The notes under the pieces: model-generated | The model's database searches: none | Told to the model about the DNA's origin: nothing | Seen by the model: only the letters and a program-made list of their open reading frames with translations | Part shown: piece by piece, positions 9,055 through 19,300 of the stretch | Numbering within the stretch: the first letter of the stretch is position 1 | Layout of the letters: each line of letters opens with the position of its first letter | Translations under genes and position numbers: made by a program | Origin: Proteiniphilum sp. UBA1403 | GTDB lineage: Bacteria; Bacteroidota; Bacteroidia; Bacteroidales; Dysgonomonadaceae | Direction of reading: 5' to 3' | NCBI GenBank assembly: GCA_002305715.1 | Contig: DBQD01000071.1 | Location: 1-37,610 of the forward strand | Length of the DNA stretch: 37,610 nucleotides

Positions 9055-9087
9055 GTCTTTGTTGTTATAATTTTTTGATTAAGAAAA

Positions 9088-10767
9088 TTAATTGCCTTCA
9101 TATCCCGGATTTTGCACCAGCTTGGGATTTCCATCCATAAAATCTTTTGGGAGCGGGAAGATGTCGCAGTGGTTATCCGTAGGATCTGTTTTTGCTCTTT
9201 TAGAGAACCATGATTTACCATTGTAGACATTCTGATTGCTTCCTTTGATTCTGAAACGGATCAGATCCTGGCGACGATGATGCTCTGCCACAAACTCCCA
9301 GGCCAGGTCATCGAGCAATCCGCCCAGTTCAATGTCATCACCTCCTTCATGGGTTGTCACCCAAATATCCTCTTCACCCATCTTACCCTGATTCTCACGG
9401 TAGCCATACGCATAGACGCTGCCTCCTTTTAATTGTGCCACGGTACGAACAGCTTTGGCGGGATTATCCTTAAAGGCACGTTGACGTACAGCAGTCACCA
9501 GGTCGGCGGCGGTCTGTTCTGTTTCACCTTTGTAACCACCCAAACGGAGCAGACACTCTGCCTTGATCATGTAGGCATCGGCCAGGCGGAAGAAAGGAAT
9601 ATCATCGTAGGCCGAACCAAAATCACCGGCGAGTATTTCATACTTGATCAATCGTCCTCCTTCAAAAGGATAACAACCGGGGTTATCGATGCTGTGGATC
9701 TCGCGGGTATATATCAACGGCTCACCTTCCACCATAATGGGGGAACCGCTGCGGTCATACTGCTGCCCGATAGTCCAGGTGGCAGAAAAACGGCCATCCT
9801 CTTCATCATAGGTATCCAGGAACTGTGGCAACACGGTACTTCCTCCAGTAGCCCAGCCATTGAAGTCCCACACAGCCCTGCCGGCCACGTGAATCCATTT
9901 GTTGGCATAATAATTACCACTGGCATATTTGTTTTCGAAAGGAATACCAAAGATCACCTCGGGGCTACCGGAGATATCCTCCTTAAAGTTGTCGGAATAG
10001 TTGGCAGCAAGGGCGAAGCGGCCGCTATTGATTATCTCATTTACTTCATCGATCGCTTTGCCGTACCAGGAGTTGTCGGTATGGTTGTTAAACCAGGCAT
10101 TGTGATTCAGGTACATTTTTGCCAGAAGCATGTTCACCGTATAATCGTTGATCTGCCCCATACCGTTGTCGGGACCGCATTTTCCTTTGATGTCGTTCAA
10201 TTCACCAATGATAAAATCCCAAGTCTCCTGTGGATCTGCCTGTTCGGGCATCCATCCGGCGGGATGATCGTAGGTGGTATCAAGGGGAATATTACGGAAA
10301 AGATCGAACAGGATGTAATAATAGAGCGCACGATAACCTCTAAGCTGTGCAGTAGCTGCCTCGGATGCCTGCACTGCCTTATCGGCAAGCAGCTTGTTAC
10401 AGGCATTGATGCCAGCATAGGAATAGTTCCATTCGGTCCAGAAATGTCCAATCTGTGAATGAAACTGATGTTTGTGCAGCGAAACATAGAGGTCGCCCCA
10501 GCCAATACCGATGCGATAAGGGGTACACCAGAGGTCGGACGATTCGTCCTGGATATCGGCATAACCGTTCCATCCCCAGTATACGGAGCGTAAACTGCTG
10601 TATACCGGTGCAAACATACTGGCTGCATCTTTCTCGGTAAATTCATATTTTTCCGCGGCAAGTGTATCGTATATGGTTTCACTCAGGTCGGTACAGCTTC
10701 CCAATGAAAACATCAAAACGCCAGCCAGTGATAGTATCGTAGATTGAAATCTGTTTTTTTTCATCAT
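9088..10767 (-). CDS. SusD/RagB family nutrient-binding outer-membrane lipoprotein
   Basis: This is the lid-like partner of the SusC transporter; it binds the glycan or glycopeptide at the cell surface. The open frame extends to a TTG at 10773, but ATG 10767 gives a clean signal (MMKKNRF, hydrophobic core, GSC lipobox). SusD hallmarks are the helical TPR-like N-terminal half (RGYRALYYYILFDLFRNIPL region), repeated aromatic-rich loops, and a C-terminal segment with WEFVAEHHRRQDLIRF followed by a PLPKDFMDGNPKLVQNPGY-type ending, which is typical of the family. Its start lies 8 bp after the susC stop, so it is translationally close to the transporter. The ligand cannot be read from the sequence. 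Confidence 0.93.
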   Translation of the reverse strand: MMKKNRFQSTILSLAGVLMFSLGSCTDLSETIYDTLAAEKYEFTEKDAASMFAPVYSSLRSVYWGWNGYADIQDESSDLWCTPYRIGIGWGDLYVSLHKHQFHSQIGHFWTEWNYSYAGINACNKLLADKAVQASEAATAQLRGYRALYYYILFDLFRNIPLDTTYDHPAGWMPEQADPQETWDFIIGELNDIKGKCGPDNGMGQINDYTVNMLLAKMYLNHNAWFNNHTDNSWYGKAIDEVNEIINSGRFALAANYSDNFKEDISGSPEVIFGIPFENKYASGNYYANKWIHVAGRAVWDFNGWATGGSTVLPQFLDTYDEEDGRFSATWTIGQQYDRSGSPIMVEGEPLIYTREIHSIDNPGCYPFEGGRLIKYEILAGDFGSAYDDIPFFRLADAYMIKAECLLRLGGYKGETEQTAADLVTAVRQRAFKDNPAKAVRTVAQLKGGSVYAYGYRENQGKMGEEDIWVTTHEGGDDIELGGLLDDLAWEFVAEHHRRQDLIRFRIKGSNQNVYNGKSWFSKRAKTDPTDNHCDIFPLPKDFMDGNPKLVQNPGYEGN

Positions 10768-10775
10768 GATCAATA

Positions 10776-13700
10776 TTAGAATGTGATATTAACGCCAAAG
10801 GTACATGAGCGGATCGAAGGATAGCGGTCGCGCCAGTCGATACCTGCCGATCGGGGATTCCCATTGGAGAGTTCCGGATCCAGACCGCTATATCCGGTAA
10901 TGGTAAAGAGATTATCACCCGAGATGTATGCCCGTATCCCTTTTACATGCCTGTTGCTCTTCAGGGGAACAGTGTATCCAAACGTGAGATTTGTCAGCTT
11001 CACAAAATCGCCTTTCTCCATATAATAACTGACAATGGTCTGTTTCTGTGCTGTAGAGAGTACGTTTTGCCCACGGTATGGTGCTTTTTCCACCGATTTT
11101 AACCTGTTGTAGGCGATGGAGTTGTTTTCGTAAAAAGCACGTGGTTCATTCAGGATATCGAATCCAAACTGGCCTGTGAACTGCATGGAAAGATCAAAAT
11201 CTTTGTAAAAGAAAGTATTGTTCCATCCCATATAGGCTTTCGGAAGCGAGTTACCGAGATACTGACGATAGTTGTCGTTGTTTAGCATGTTGTCGGTAAA
11301 CTCTTCGGCTTCACCCGTGGAAGGATTTTCAATCACCCAGAGTCCTTTTTCGGATACCCCGACCGATTTCAAGCCGTAGAACTGTCCCACCGTTTTTCCT
11401 ACAATCAATCTTTGTGTTGCAATGGTGATAGGTTCTCCCAGCCATGCATCATCAATCTCATTGGCTGTTTCGTAGAGGTCGTTCGAGAGGCTGATCAGTT
11501 TGTTGGTGGAGAAAGAACCTGTCAGAGTTGTTTTCCATTCAAAATCTTTTGTCCGGAAAGGTACAGCATTGATAGCCACTTCTACTCCCTTGTTATTCAT
11601 CTCTCCCACATTGGCCAATGTCTGAGTATAGAGGTTGGGAGGAGCGGGTACGGAGTACCACCACAACATATCGGTGGTTTGTTTGTTGTAGAGATCCACC
11701 GAGGCACCGAGGCGGTCATTCAACACACTCAGGTCAAGACCGATATTCACCTCTGCCGATTTCTCCCATTTCAGGTCGGGGTTAGGATTGGAAGCAACCA
11801 CCAAACCTGGTTTCCAGACACCTTCTTCATAGTAATAGGAAGACCCGAGTGCATAGCGTGTCAGCGACTGATAGGAATCATTGGGAATCACACCGGTCAC
11901 TCCATAGCCTGCACGCAGCTTCAGGTTATTGATCCACGTGAGTTCTTTCATAAACGATTCGTTGCTGACAGTCCATCCGAACGAAGCAGACGGGAATGTA
12001 CCCCATTTGTGGTTTTCACCAAACTTGGATGATCCCTCCCGGCGTACGCTCAGAAGTAGATTGTACCGGTCGGCATAGCCATAACTGATACGACCAAAGA
12101 AACCGATCAGCCGGTTGTCGTTCTTGTAGCTACCCATGCCAGCTTTTCCATCTTTCAATGCCATCCCCACTCCCAGGTTGTTGTACTGGAAGAAGTCGTT
12201 TTGAAAATCGTAGTTGTTGGCATTGAATCCCTCATTTACATTATACTGGTAGCTGTATCCCAGAAGGCCATCCACACGATGTTGGCCAAAAAAGTTGTTG
12301 TATTTTGAGGTAATCTCCAGGTTATCGGTACGCCCTTCTGAAAATGAATGATAGGCATAGCCGGTATGGTTCTCCATTTTCTGGCTGAAATACTGTGAGG
12401 TATAATAACCTTTATTGTGCGCATTGGAAAGCCGCGTGGCCACCATGAGGTTGGTCTGCCAGCCCTTGACGGGTTCCAGGGTAATGTTACCGGTCATTCG
12501 GGTCCACTCACTGTTGTAACCTCCGGTACGTTCCTTTATCATGCCCACAGGATTGTAATAGTAGTTAACTTGAAAATTCTCATAATAAGAACCGTCTTTA
12601 TTCCAGATTGGCTCTGTGGGATTATGAATGATGGCCTGTCGGTAAATGTTGGAGGCGTCGGCATTGCTTGCGTTGGTAGCGCTGTTTTTGTGCACTCCTT
12701 TCACAAGATTCATCTGAATCTTAAGCATATCATCAAACATCCAGTGGGAGACATCGAGGTTGGCCTTCATGTCGCGACTGTAGGTATCCATGATCACTCC
12801 ATCTTCGTTGCGATAGGTGAAATCGGCCGAGTAGGTGGTCTTCTGCGTACCGCCTCTCACATTGATGTTGTGATTGTGTGTCAGGGCAGTCCGTGTAACC
12901 GCATCCAGCCAGTCGGTATCATACCCTTTATCCACAAAATTGGTCTTTCCCAACCTGATATCTTCGGGTCCGTAAAAATCGAGTGTTTTCCCAAACTGAG
13001 AGAGGGAGGTGTAGGCAGAATAGCTGGCGACGGTCTCTGCGCCTCTATTACCCGATTTGGTGGTAATCAGGATCACCCCGTTGGCCCCGCGTGTGCCATA
13101 GATTGCGGCCGCGGAGGCATCTTTCAGTACATCAATCGATGCGATATTTTCAGGCGCCACGGTACCCAGGTTTCCCTCAATTCCGTCAACCAGCACAAGT
13201 GGAGTGGAACTTCCTTCCAGAGAAATCACCCCACGCAGGCGGATGGTCGATCCGGAATTGGGATCACCAGATCCTTTCGAAATACTCAGTCCGGCAATTT
13301 TTCCCTTAATCAGATCGGCCGCATCGCCAATCTTACCGACGGTAAAATCTTCGGCCTTGACACTCGAAATTGCACTGGTTACATCACCTTTGCGTTGTGT
13401 TCCATAGCCAATCACCACAATTTCTTCCATCATCTCGGTATCTTCATTCAACGAGATTTTCAGATTTGCCGAGGCAGTCACCTCCTGGGTCATATATCCG
13501 ATGTAGGAGATTACCAGGATGGCACGGTTATCTTGTACGTTCAGTTGGAATGAACCGTCACTGTTGGTCACAGTACCATTTGAAGTGCCTTTTTCAACTA
13601 CATTGGCTCCAATCAGCGCTTCACCGGTGACCGCATCGGTAACCACTCCTTTTGCCACGAATGGATTCTGTTGAACGGCTTCAATCGACGCAATCCCACT

Positions 13701-13832
13701 CAAATGACTGGAAGCGCAGACAGGTTCCGTGAAACCGGAAAGAGTCAATATCGACATGATCAACATAGCCATAAAAATACCTTTCCCTCTTGCTGAAGGG
13801 AAGAGATAATAAATTAATGTGTTCACTTTCAT
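10776..13832 (-). CDS. SusC/RagA family TonB-linked outer-membrane transporter
   Basis: A 1018-residue TonB-dependent transporter of the SusC class that imports oligosaccharides or peptides with SusD. After an N-terminal signal peptide (about 1-40) comes a carboxypeptidase D regulatory-like domain (about 57-130; GVVTDAVTGEALIGANV). A TonB-contact segment follows (EEIVVIGYGTQRKGDVTSA, about 136-154), then a plug domain with SIDVLKDASAAAIYGTRGA, a near-universal SusC signature, and a long beta-barrel ending in an aromatic terminus (GVNITF). The start is ATG 13832, the only candidate preceding the full signal peptide. It is followed by susD at 8 bp. No anti-sigma or STN domain is present, consistent with regulation by the HTCS. 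SusC-type porters also import peptides and glycopeptides, so the substrate need not be a pure glycan. Confidence 0.95.
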   Translation of the reverse strand: MKVNTLIYYLFPSARGKGIFMAMLIMSILTLSGFTEPVCASSHLSGIASIEAVQQNPFVAKGVVTDAVTGEALIGANVVEKGTSNGTVTNSDGSFQLNVQDNRAILVISYIGYMTQEVTASANLKISLNEDTEMMEEIVVIGYGTQRKGDVTSAISSVKAEDFTVGKIGDAADLIKGKIAGLSISKGSGDPNSGSTIRLRGVISLEGSSTPLVLVDGIEGNLGTVAPENIASIDVLKDASAAAIYGTRGANGVILITTKSGNRGAETVASYSAYTSLSQFGKTLDFYGPEDIRLGKTNFVDKGYDTDWLDAVTRTALTHNHNINVRGGTQKTTYSADFTYRNEDGVIMDTYSRDMKANLDVSHWMFDDMLKIQMNLVKGVHKNSATNASNADASNIYRQAIIHNPTEPIWNKDGSYYENFQVNYYYNPVGMIKERTGGYNSEWTRMTGNITLEPVKGWQTNLMVATRLSNAHNKGYYTSQYFSQKMENHTGYAYHSFSEGRTDNLEITSKYNNFFGQHRVDGLLGYSYQYNVNEGFNANNYDFQNDFFQYNNLGVGMALKDGKAGMGSYKNDNRLIGFFGRISYGYADRYNLLLSVRREGSSKFGENHKWGTFPSASFGWTVSNESFMKELTWINNLKLRAGYGVTGVIPNDSYQSLTRYALGSSYYYEEGVWKPGLVVASNPNPDLKWEKSAEVNIGLDLSVLNDRLGASVDLYNKQTTDMLWWYSVPAPPNLYTQTLANVGEMNNKGVEVAINAVPFRTKDFEWKTTLTGSFSTNKLISLSNDLYETANEIDDAWLGEPITIATQRLIVGKTVGQFYGLKSVGVSEKGLWVIENPSTGEAEEFTDNMLNNDNYRQYLGNSLPKAYMGWNNTFFYKDFDLSMQFTGQFGFDILNEPRAFYENNSIAYNRLKSVEKAPYRGQNVLSTAQKQTIVSYYMEKGDFVKLTNLTFGYTVPLKSNRHVKGIRAYISGDNLFTITGYSGLDPELSNGNPRSAGIDWRDRYPSIRSCTFGVNITF

Positions 13833-14055
13833 AGTTTTTTAATTAATTTTACATTACTATCAATTATCTTTAAATATGCTCAGTTTTTCTCACCACAGAT
13901 TTAATTACACGCATAGAGTGCTTTTTACAGTTCAGTAAAAAATTTAATTAATATTTTTCATTTCAATGCAAAGAAATATAGAATGCCGCCATTCGAATGG
14001 AATTTTTCTCCGAAAAAATAGAAATATTCTCTAAATAAATTTTGTATTTATTGTA
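13833..14055 (-). promoter_or_regulatory. AT-rich susC leader with a 12-bp palindrome
   Basis: This 223-bp non-coding stretch separates the S9 peptidase stop from the susC start and probably carries a susC promoter. I see no perfect TAnnTTTG box on the minus strand; the nearest is a relaxed CAAAGAAATA on the plus strand at 13969-13978. A perfect 12-bp palindrome (CCATTCGAATGG, 13989-14000) lies about 157 bp before the start codon and has no T tract, so it looks more like a binding site than a terminator. The regulatory role is inferred. Confidence 0.35.
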
Positions 14056-16284
14056 TTATTGATTCCATTTCGGCGTTTGTTCCAGCAAAAGGTGTTTGAC
14101 GAAAAAATCACGTCGCTTTCTCTCGCCATACTTTCCCCCATCGGTATGACCTGCACCGGGCAACATCACAAATTCAAACTCCTTGTTGTGTTTGATCAGT
14201 TCATTCACCACCTGCAACGTACTGGCAGGGTCTACGTTGTTATCCATCTCACCAACCATCAGCATCAGCTCACCCTTCAGGCGGTGTGCATTCACCACAT
14301 TGGAGGACTCCGCATAATGTTTCCCCACCGGGTAGCCCATCCACTGCTCATTCCACCACATTTTATCCATGCGGTTATCATGACAGCCACAGGAGGCTAC
14401 ACCTACCTTATAAAATTCGGGATGAAACAGCAGTGCGCCCATGGCATTCTGTCCTCCTGCGGAGGTTCCGTAGATGCCCATTTTTTCGATATCCATCTCA
14501 GGATATTGCTCCGCGGCAGCCTTTATCCAGGCAATGCGGTCGGGGAAGCCGGCATCTTTGAGGTTTTTCCAGCAGACATCGTGAAATGCCTTGGAGCGGT
14601 TGGCTGTTCCCATGCCATCGATCATCACCGTGATAAAGCCGAGCTCAGCCAGTTCGCTGCAACGATGAACCATGGAGAACGATTTGGGAACGTGTGAGTC
14701 GTGGGGACCTGCATAAATATACTCGATCACCGGATACTTTTTGGCAGAGTCGAACCCGACAGGCCGGATGATCATACCCCAGATATCGGTTACTCCATCT
14801 CTCCCCTTGGCCGAAAATACCTCCGGCATGCTCCATCCATCCTCTAGTGCAGCCGTAATATCAGGCTGATTTTCCGGCTTATAGATTACTTTCCCATCTT
14901 TAGCAGAACGGACAACGACGACTGGTGGCATATCCACACGAGAATAAGCATCAACCATATATTGATAATCCGAGCTGAGGGTCACATTGTGGTTGGCGTT
15001 CTCCGGTGTCAGGGCAATCATCTTTCCGTTTTCCAGCGACACCCTGTAATATTTCTCCAGATAAGGATCCTCTCCTTTGTCCATTCCACAGGCTTTCACA
15101 ATGACACTGCGGGTCTCCTCATCCACATGCACCACATCCTTCACCACCCACTCTCCGCGGGTAACTTGTTTTTTTACCTTTCCTGCAGGTACATCATAAA
15201 GATAGAGATGACGCCAGCCGTCTCTTTCAGAAATCCAGAGCAGCTCCTCACCATTTTTAAACCAGTGGGTGTAGAGGGTGTTGTAATAGACAAATGTATC
15301 AGCTTGCTCATCCACCACCGCATAGAACCGACCGGTAATATCTGCTGCATAAATCACATATTGCTGGTGCCCACGCCGGTTGAAATGAAAGGTGAAAGAT
15401 TCGCTGTCATTTTTCCATTCGAATGAACCGAGATAGTACTGCTCCTCTACATTGGGAATATCGAATGTGAGCGCTTTATCTTCGTCCAGGATAAAAAGTA
15501 CAGGTCGACGAATTGGGAGGGCATCTCCTGGCTTGGGATAATCATAGGTAGCAGTTACAGGCTGCAGCCGATCTTTGGGGGAAGATGAGATCAGGAGAAG
15601 TTTGCGATCGCCTCCGGGCCGGTATTTGCAACTGACAATTTTCCTGGAATCGGGCGACCAGTGAATATCGGAAGAATAATATTCATAGTCGCTACCGTCG
15701 TAGCTCACCTGCTTGCTTTCTTTGGTTGCAATATCCCTGATCCAGATATTCCCTTCCGATATATAGGCTTCTTTCTTTCCATCGGGCGAAGCAATAGGCC
15801 GTACTTCGTTCTCTCTCTGCACAGCGCCCCAGTATTCAAATTGACGCGTTGAAACAGGTTCTCGGGTAAGAGAATAATCCTTTAATGCAAGGGTGTAGTT
15901 AAAATCACTCCACTGGAATCTCAGTGTGTCGATGGTCCGATTCAAACTGATTTGTCGGAAAGGAAGTCGAAAAGAGTCTATTGTTTCACTTTTATCATAT
16001 TCCGATAAAAGAACCGCCAACTTCTGCTGATCGAAGGCGGCTGTGATTTTTTTCTCGGCAGCATTGATCAGCAAAAATTCCATTCCCCGTGGAGTTTGTG
16101 TCAGATACCAGAACCGGTCTGTGCCGTCGATGGCCCGAATTTCTGTGATACCATAGAAATACTGTGTCGCATATCGGTCTCTGAAGTTTTCGGCCCGTTT
16201 ATACAACGAGTCGATAGACTGGCCCGATATAAACAATGGAAATAAGGCAAAGCAAAAGGCAAAAAATAGCTGTTTCTGTCTCAT
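14056..16284 (-). CDS. S9 family serine peptidase, DPP-IV-like
   Basis: A 742-residue exported peptidase with a Sec signal (cleavage expected near SGQ, residue 21-22). Residues about 100-480 form the DPP-IV-type beta-propeller, with the typical ISERDGWRHLYLYD blade motif at 351-364. Residues about 490-740 form the alpha/beta hydrolase domain with GTSAGG (Ser608), GEMDNNVDP (Asp681) and GAGHTDGG (His713) as catalytic triad. Family members cleave dipeptides after proline or alanine. The Glu-Glu motif that anchors the substrate N-terminus in true DPP-IV (YEEE) is not where expected; the segment reads DYEYYSSDIHWSPDS, so exact DPP activity is uncertain. The gene is 29 bp after the glycosidase gene and 223 bp before susC, inside the PUL, suggesting that peptides are part of the substrate. 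Confidence 0.88.
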   Translation of the reverse strand: MRQKQLFFAFCFALFPLFISGQSIDSLYKRAENFRDRYATQYFYGITEIRAIDGTDRFWYLTQTPRGMEFLLINAAEKKITAAFDQQKLAVLLSEYDKSETIDSFRLPFRQISLNRTIDTLRFQWSDFNYTLALKDYSLTREPVSTRQFEYWGAVQRENEVRPIASPDGKKEAYISEGNIWIRDIATKESKQVSYDGSDYEYYSSDIHWSPDSRKIVSCKYRPGGDRKLLLISSSPKDRLQPVTATYDYPKPGDALPIRRPVLFILDEDKALTFDIPNVEEQYYLGSFEWKNDSESFTFHFNRRGHQQYVIYAADITGRFYAVVDEQADTFVYYNTLYTHWFKNGEELLWISERDGWRHLYLYDVPAGKVKKQVTRGEWVVKDVVHVDEETRSVIVKACGMDKGEDPYLEKYYRVSLENGKMIALTPENANHNVTLSSDYQYMVDAYSRVDMPPVVVVRSAKDGKVIYKPENQPDITAALEDGWSMPEVFSAKGRDGVTDIWGMIIRPVGFDSAKKYPVIEYIYAGPHDSHVPKSFSMVHRCSELAELGFITVMIDGMGTANRSKAFHDVCWKNLKDAGFPDRIAWIKAAAEQYPEMDIEKMGIYGTSAGGQNAMGALLFHPEFYKVGVASCGCHDNRMDKMWWNEQWMGYPVGKHYAESSNVVNAHRLKGELMLMVGEMDNNVDPASTLQVVNELIKHNKEFEFVMLPGAGHTDGGKYGERKRRDFFVKHLLLEQTPKWNQ

Positions 16285-16313
16285 ATCAATCTAATCGTTA
16301 CCGGTATTAGCCG

Positions 16314-19300
16314 TTAGTTTATGCCCCCTTTTAGTATATCTTCCAACCTTTGGGTGGCTTTTTGAATCATATCGTGTGTTCCGCTGCCATCGTTTACGTA
16401 AGAAACCACCATCTTGCCATATTCCACGGCTTCTGTCAACATCGGGTTGTTGCCGGCGTTCGTGACCCTGTCGGCCTGCCTGAGCAGCGTGGAAAGCGGA
16501 TAGAGATCTTCTGGCTCCGGCAGGTTTCCTGGTCTCATGCTATTGATGGCGGAATTGAGAGCTGTTATGGCCAGGTCTACCTCATTCTGACTATAATTTT
16601 TGTCTGTGTTTTCCAGTACTTTCTTTGATTCCGTCAGTTGATAAAGAAGACGTCTGAAGCCATGCGGAGCCCATGGTGCATGTTCCGGCACTTTCACTGC
16701 GAGCGCTCTCCAATCCTCCTGGCTTTGTTTCCTTTCTGTGGCAAGGGTTATCACCTCTGCCAGAGATTTTTTATCGATACTGTTGACTGGAATTAGTTCG
16801 CTCAGTGCCTTACCCAGTACTACGGTTTGTTTGTCAGCGAGCAGCTGTGATTTCCCGGTTTGCATTATCTCTTTTGCAGAAGTCAGCGCCATCTGGAGAG
16901 CAAGATAGCTATCCCAGGTGAATGCGGTAGAATCCTGAGATACTGCCTCACCTATCAGAGAGGAGAGTTGCGATTTATCGAGCCTGACCGGCTGCAGTTT
17001 ATTCACATTCTGATCGATTGCTGTGATCTGATCGATGATTTCTCTTTGTGAAACCTTTTTAGAGTGTGCCAGTTTTCTGCCAGCCTCCAATGATTTCTTC
17101 AATGCGTTATAAGATGAACGGGTATAATTTTTTGCTGTAAAAAAAGACATATCCTGCACCTTTTGCAGCAGCATCTCCCTGAATTCCGCAATCATGTCAT
17201 CTACCATATTTATTCTAAAATAGTGGGTAGAGTTCTCTGCCCGGAAATAGTCCGGCTCCAGGGTTTTATCGCCCACACGCATCGTGTAAAGGTTGGCATT
17301 GGTGCCTGTAGAGCCACCGCCGGGGCCGTTGGGCAAGATGGTTTCTAAAAATGAGTCAACAGTCAGTGTGGCATCTTCCCAGCTGTTGAGGCCGGTAGCG
17401 GTCATAGCAAGCGGCCCATACATGATGGTACCCGCCCACATTGGCTCATATTGAATGGCCGGCTGATTCTGTCCGACAGTCGCTGTATCCATCTTGTCGG
17501 GTCCCCAATCGATGTGTTTGCCGAAGGGCATGACAATCTCCACCACATCATCGGCACTCCATTCCCGCTCAGGGATTGTAACATAGGAACTGGGCAGATA
17601 TTCAGCAGCCACCGAAACGCCGTTCAGTTTGATGTCGAATCCGTCGGTCGCCCAGTAGGGCACACGCAGTTTCATGGTAAAAGCAGCTTTTCCCGTCACA
17701 ACACGAATAGTGGACTGTTCTGCCGGCCAGAGGCAGTCCTGCTGAAGCGTAATACCCTTGTTGTCCCAGGAAAGTGTGGTAGGCATATAGAGCGCGACCC
17801 AGAGCGTGTTTTCGGATACAAAATACACCGCATCCTGATACTTCACATGATTCTCTGAACCTGTACCGCCGCAACAGGTGGAATGGGGCGTGTTGTTGCC
17901 CCATGGTTTGGAGGCGTTCAAACCCACGGCATACTGATACGTGGTCAGATAGTGTGTAGGGTGCAACGAACCGACCAGTTGGTTATAGAGTAGGCGCTCA
18001 TAATAATCCATATACCTTGCATCATCCGGATTAAAGCAGTTTAAGTCGCGGGTTAGTTTGGCCAGATTATAGGCACAACAGGTCTCATTGATGGTGGGTG
18101 CAGGATTGGTAGCCATACTCAGTATCTGTGTGTATGGCTGTCTGAACATTTCACCGTTTCCTACACCGCCGGTGGCATAACTGTAGCGCCCCTGGACCAG
18201 TTCCCAGAAATTCTGCGCTAGATTATAATAATAGGGATTGTTATTTCCCCTGAAGCTGCGCAGGGCACTGGTAATTTTGGGGATATGCTGGTTGGCATGG
18301 CGGGTACGAATATCATCGATATTTTTGGATAGGGGATTATAAAAGGCAGGACTATCGAAGTAGGTGGAAGCCTCCAGCAGGTGAGCCTTCTCCAGCGGGT
18401 CGCTCACCATTTCCGAGAGCCGTGCCAGCGATTCACCGGTACCCCCATCCTCACCGGCAATATACATGTTCCACATTTCATACCGGTTGCCCGGTTTGGC
18501 TCTGCGCTCCTCCTGCGTTCCATCAGTCTTCACATGGGTACGATAATACAACCGGTTCCAGATCCAGAGCCCCATATCTTTCGCGATAAGCAGGGCTTTA
18601 TCGGCAACCTCCCGATCATCGATAAAGGTAGCAATGTCAATTAATCCGGCAAGCTGTTTGTGAATAGAATAATAGGGAGCCCATACCCAGCTTTCGTTGT
18701 TATAAGCACGGTACATCTCAATCAGTGCCGCATGATGTGCCGGGATGGCATTGAGATAGCCGTATCCATACTGGCTCCACTCCGTTTTATATCGATCGAA
18801 ATCCTTCCAGCTGCCTTTCATTTCACGTAGTTCTTCCTCCGGTGCAAAATCACGCGCTTCCCAGTATCTGCCAAGTTCCTCATTCCATACGAATGTCCGC
18901 TCCTGACATTCCCGCAGTTCGTTCACCATCCGGGTCATGTTGTGGCGCAACTGATTTCTCTGCTCTGGATCGGTTGCACTGGCAAATGCCTGTGCCAATG
19001 CAGACATGTAATGTCCCGATCCGTGTCCTTTGAGTTTTGTAGTGGGTGAATCCCAACCTTCGGAAACAGTATATCCCTCTTTACTTAATCCATAAGTGTC
19101 GCGATAGTTATAGAGTTGCTGACTTACATCCCAGCTGATGATTTCCCGGATAGCAAGCTCCCTGTTGGAGGTAAGCCTATTATTGCCCGTGATGGAAACC
19201 TTGTTTAATGGCACCGACTCAGCCACGGGAATGTGGGAGGGTGTCAGATATTCCCCAGTGATAACAGTAATATCCGCAACAACAGGATAACCATTCGGGG

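Noticed and set aside
9433..10458. A 341-codon open frame on the plus strand
   Set aside because: It lies entirely opposite susD, has no family motif and no ribosome-binding or promoter context.
12417..13553. A 378-codon open frame on the plus strand
   Set aside because: It is fully antisense to susC, has no recognisable domain, and such frames arise from codon bias opposite long genes.
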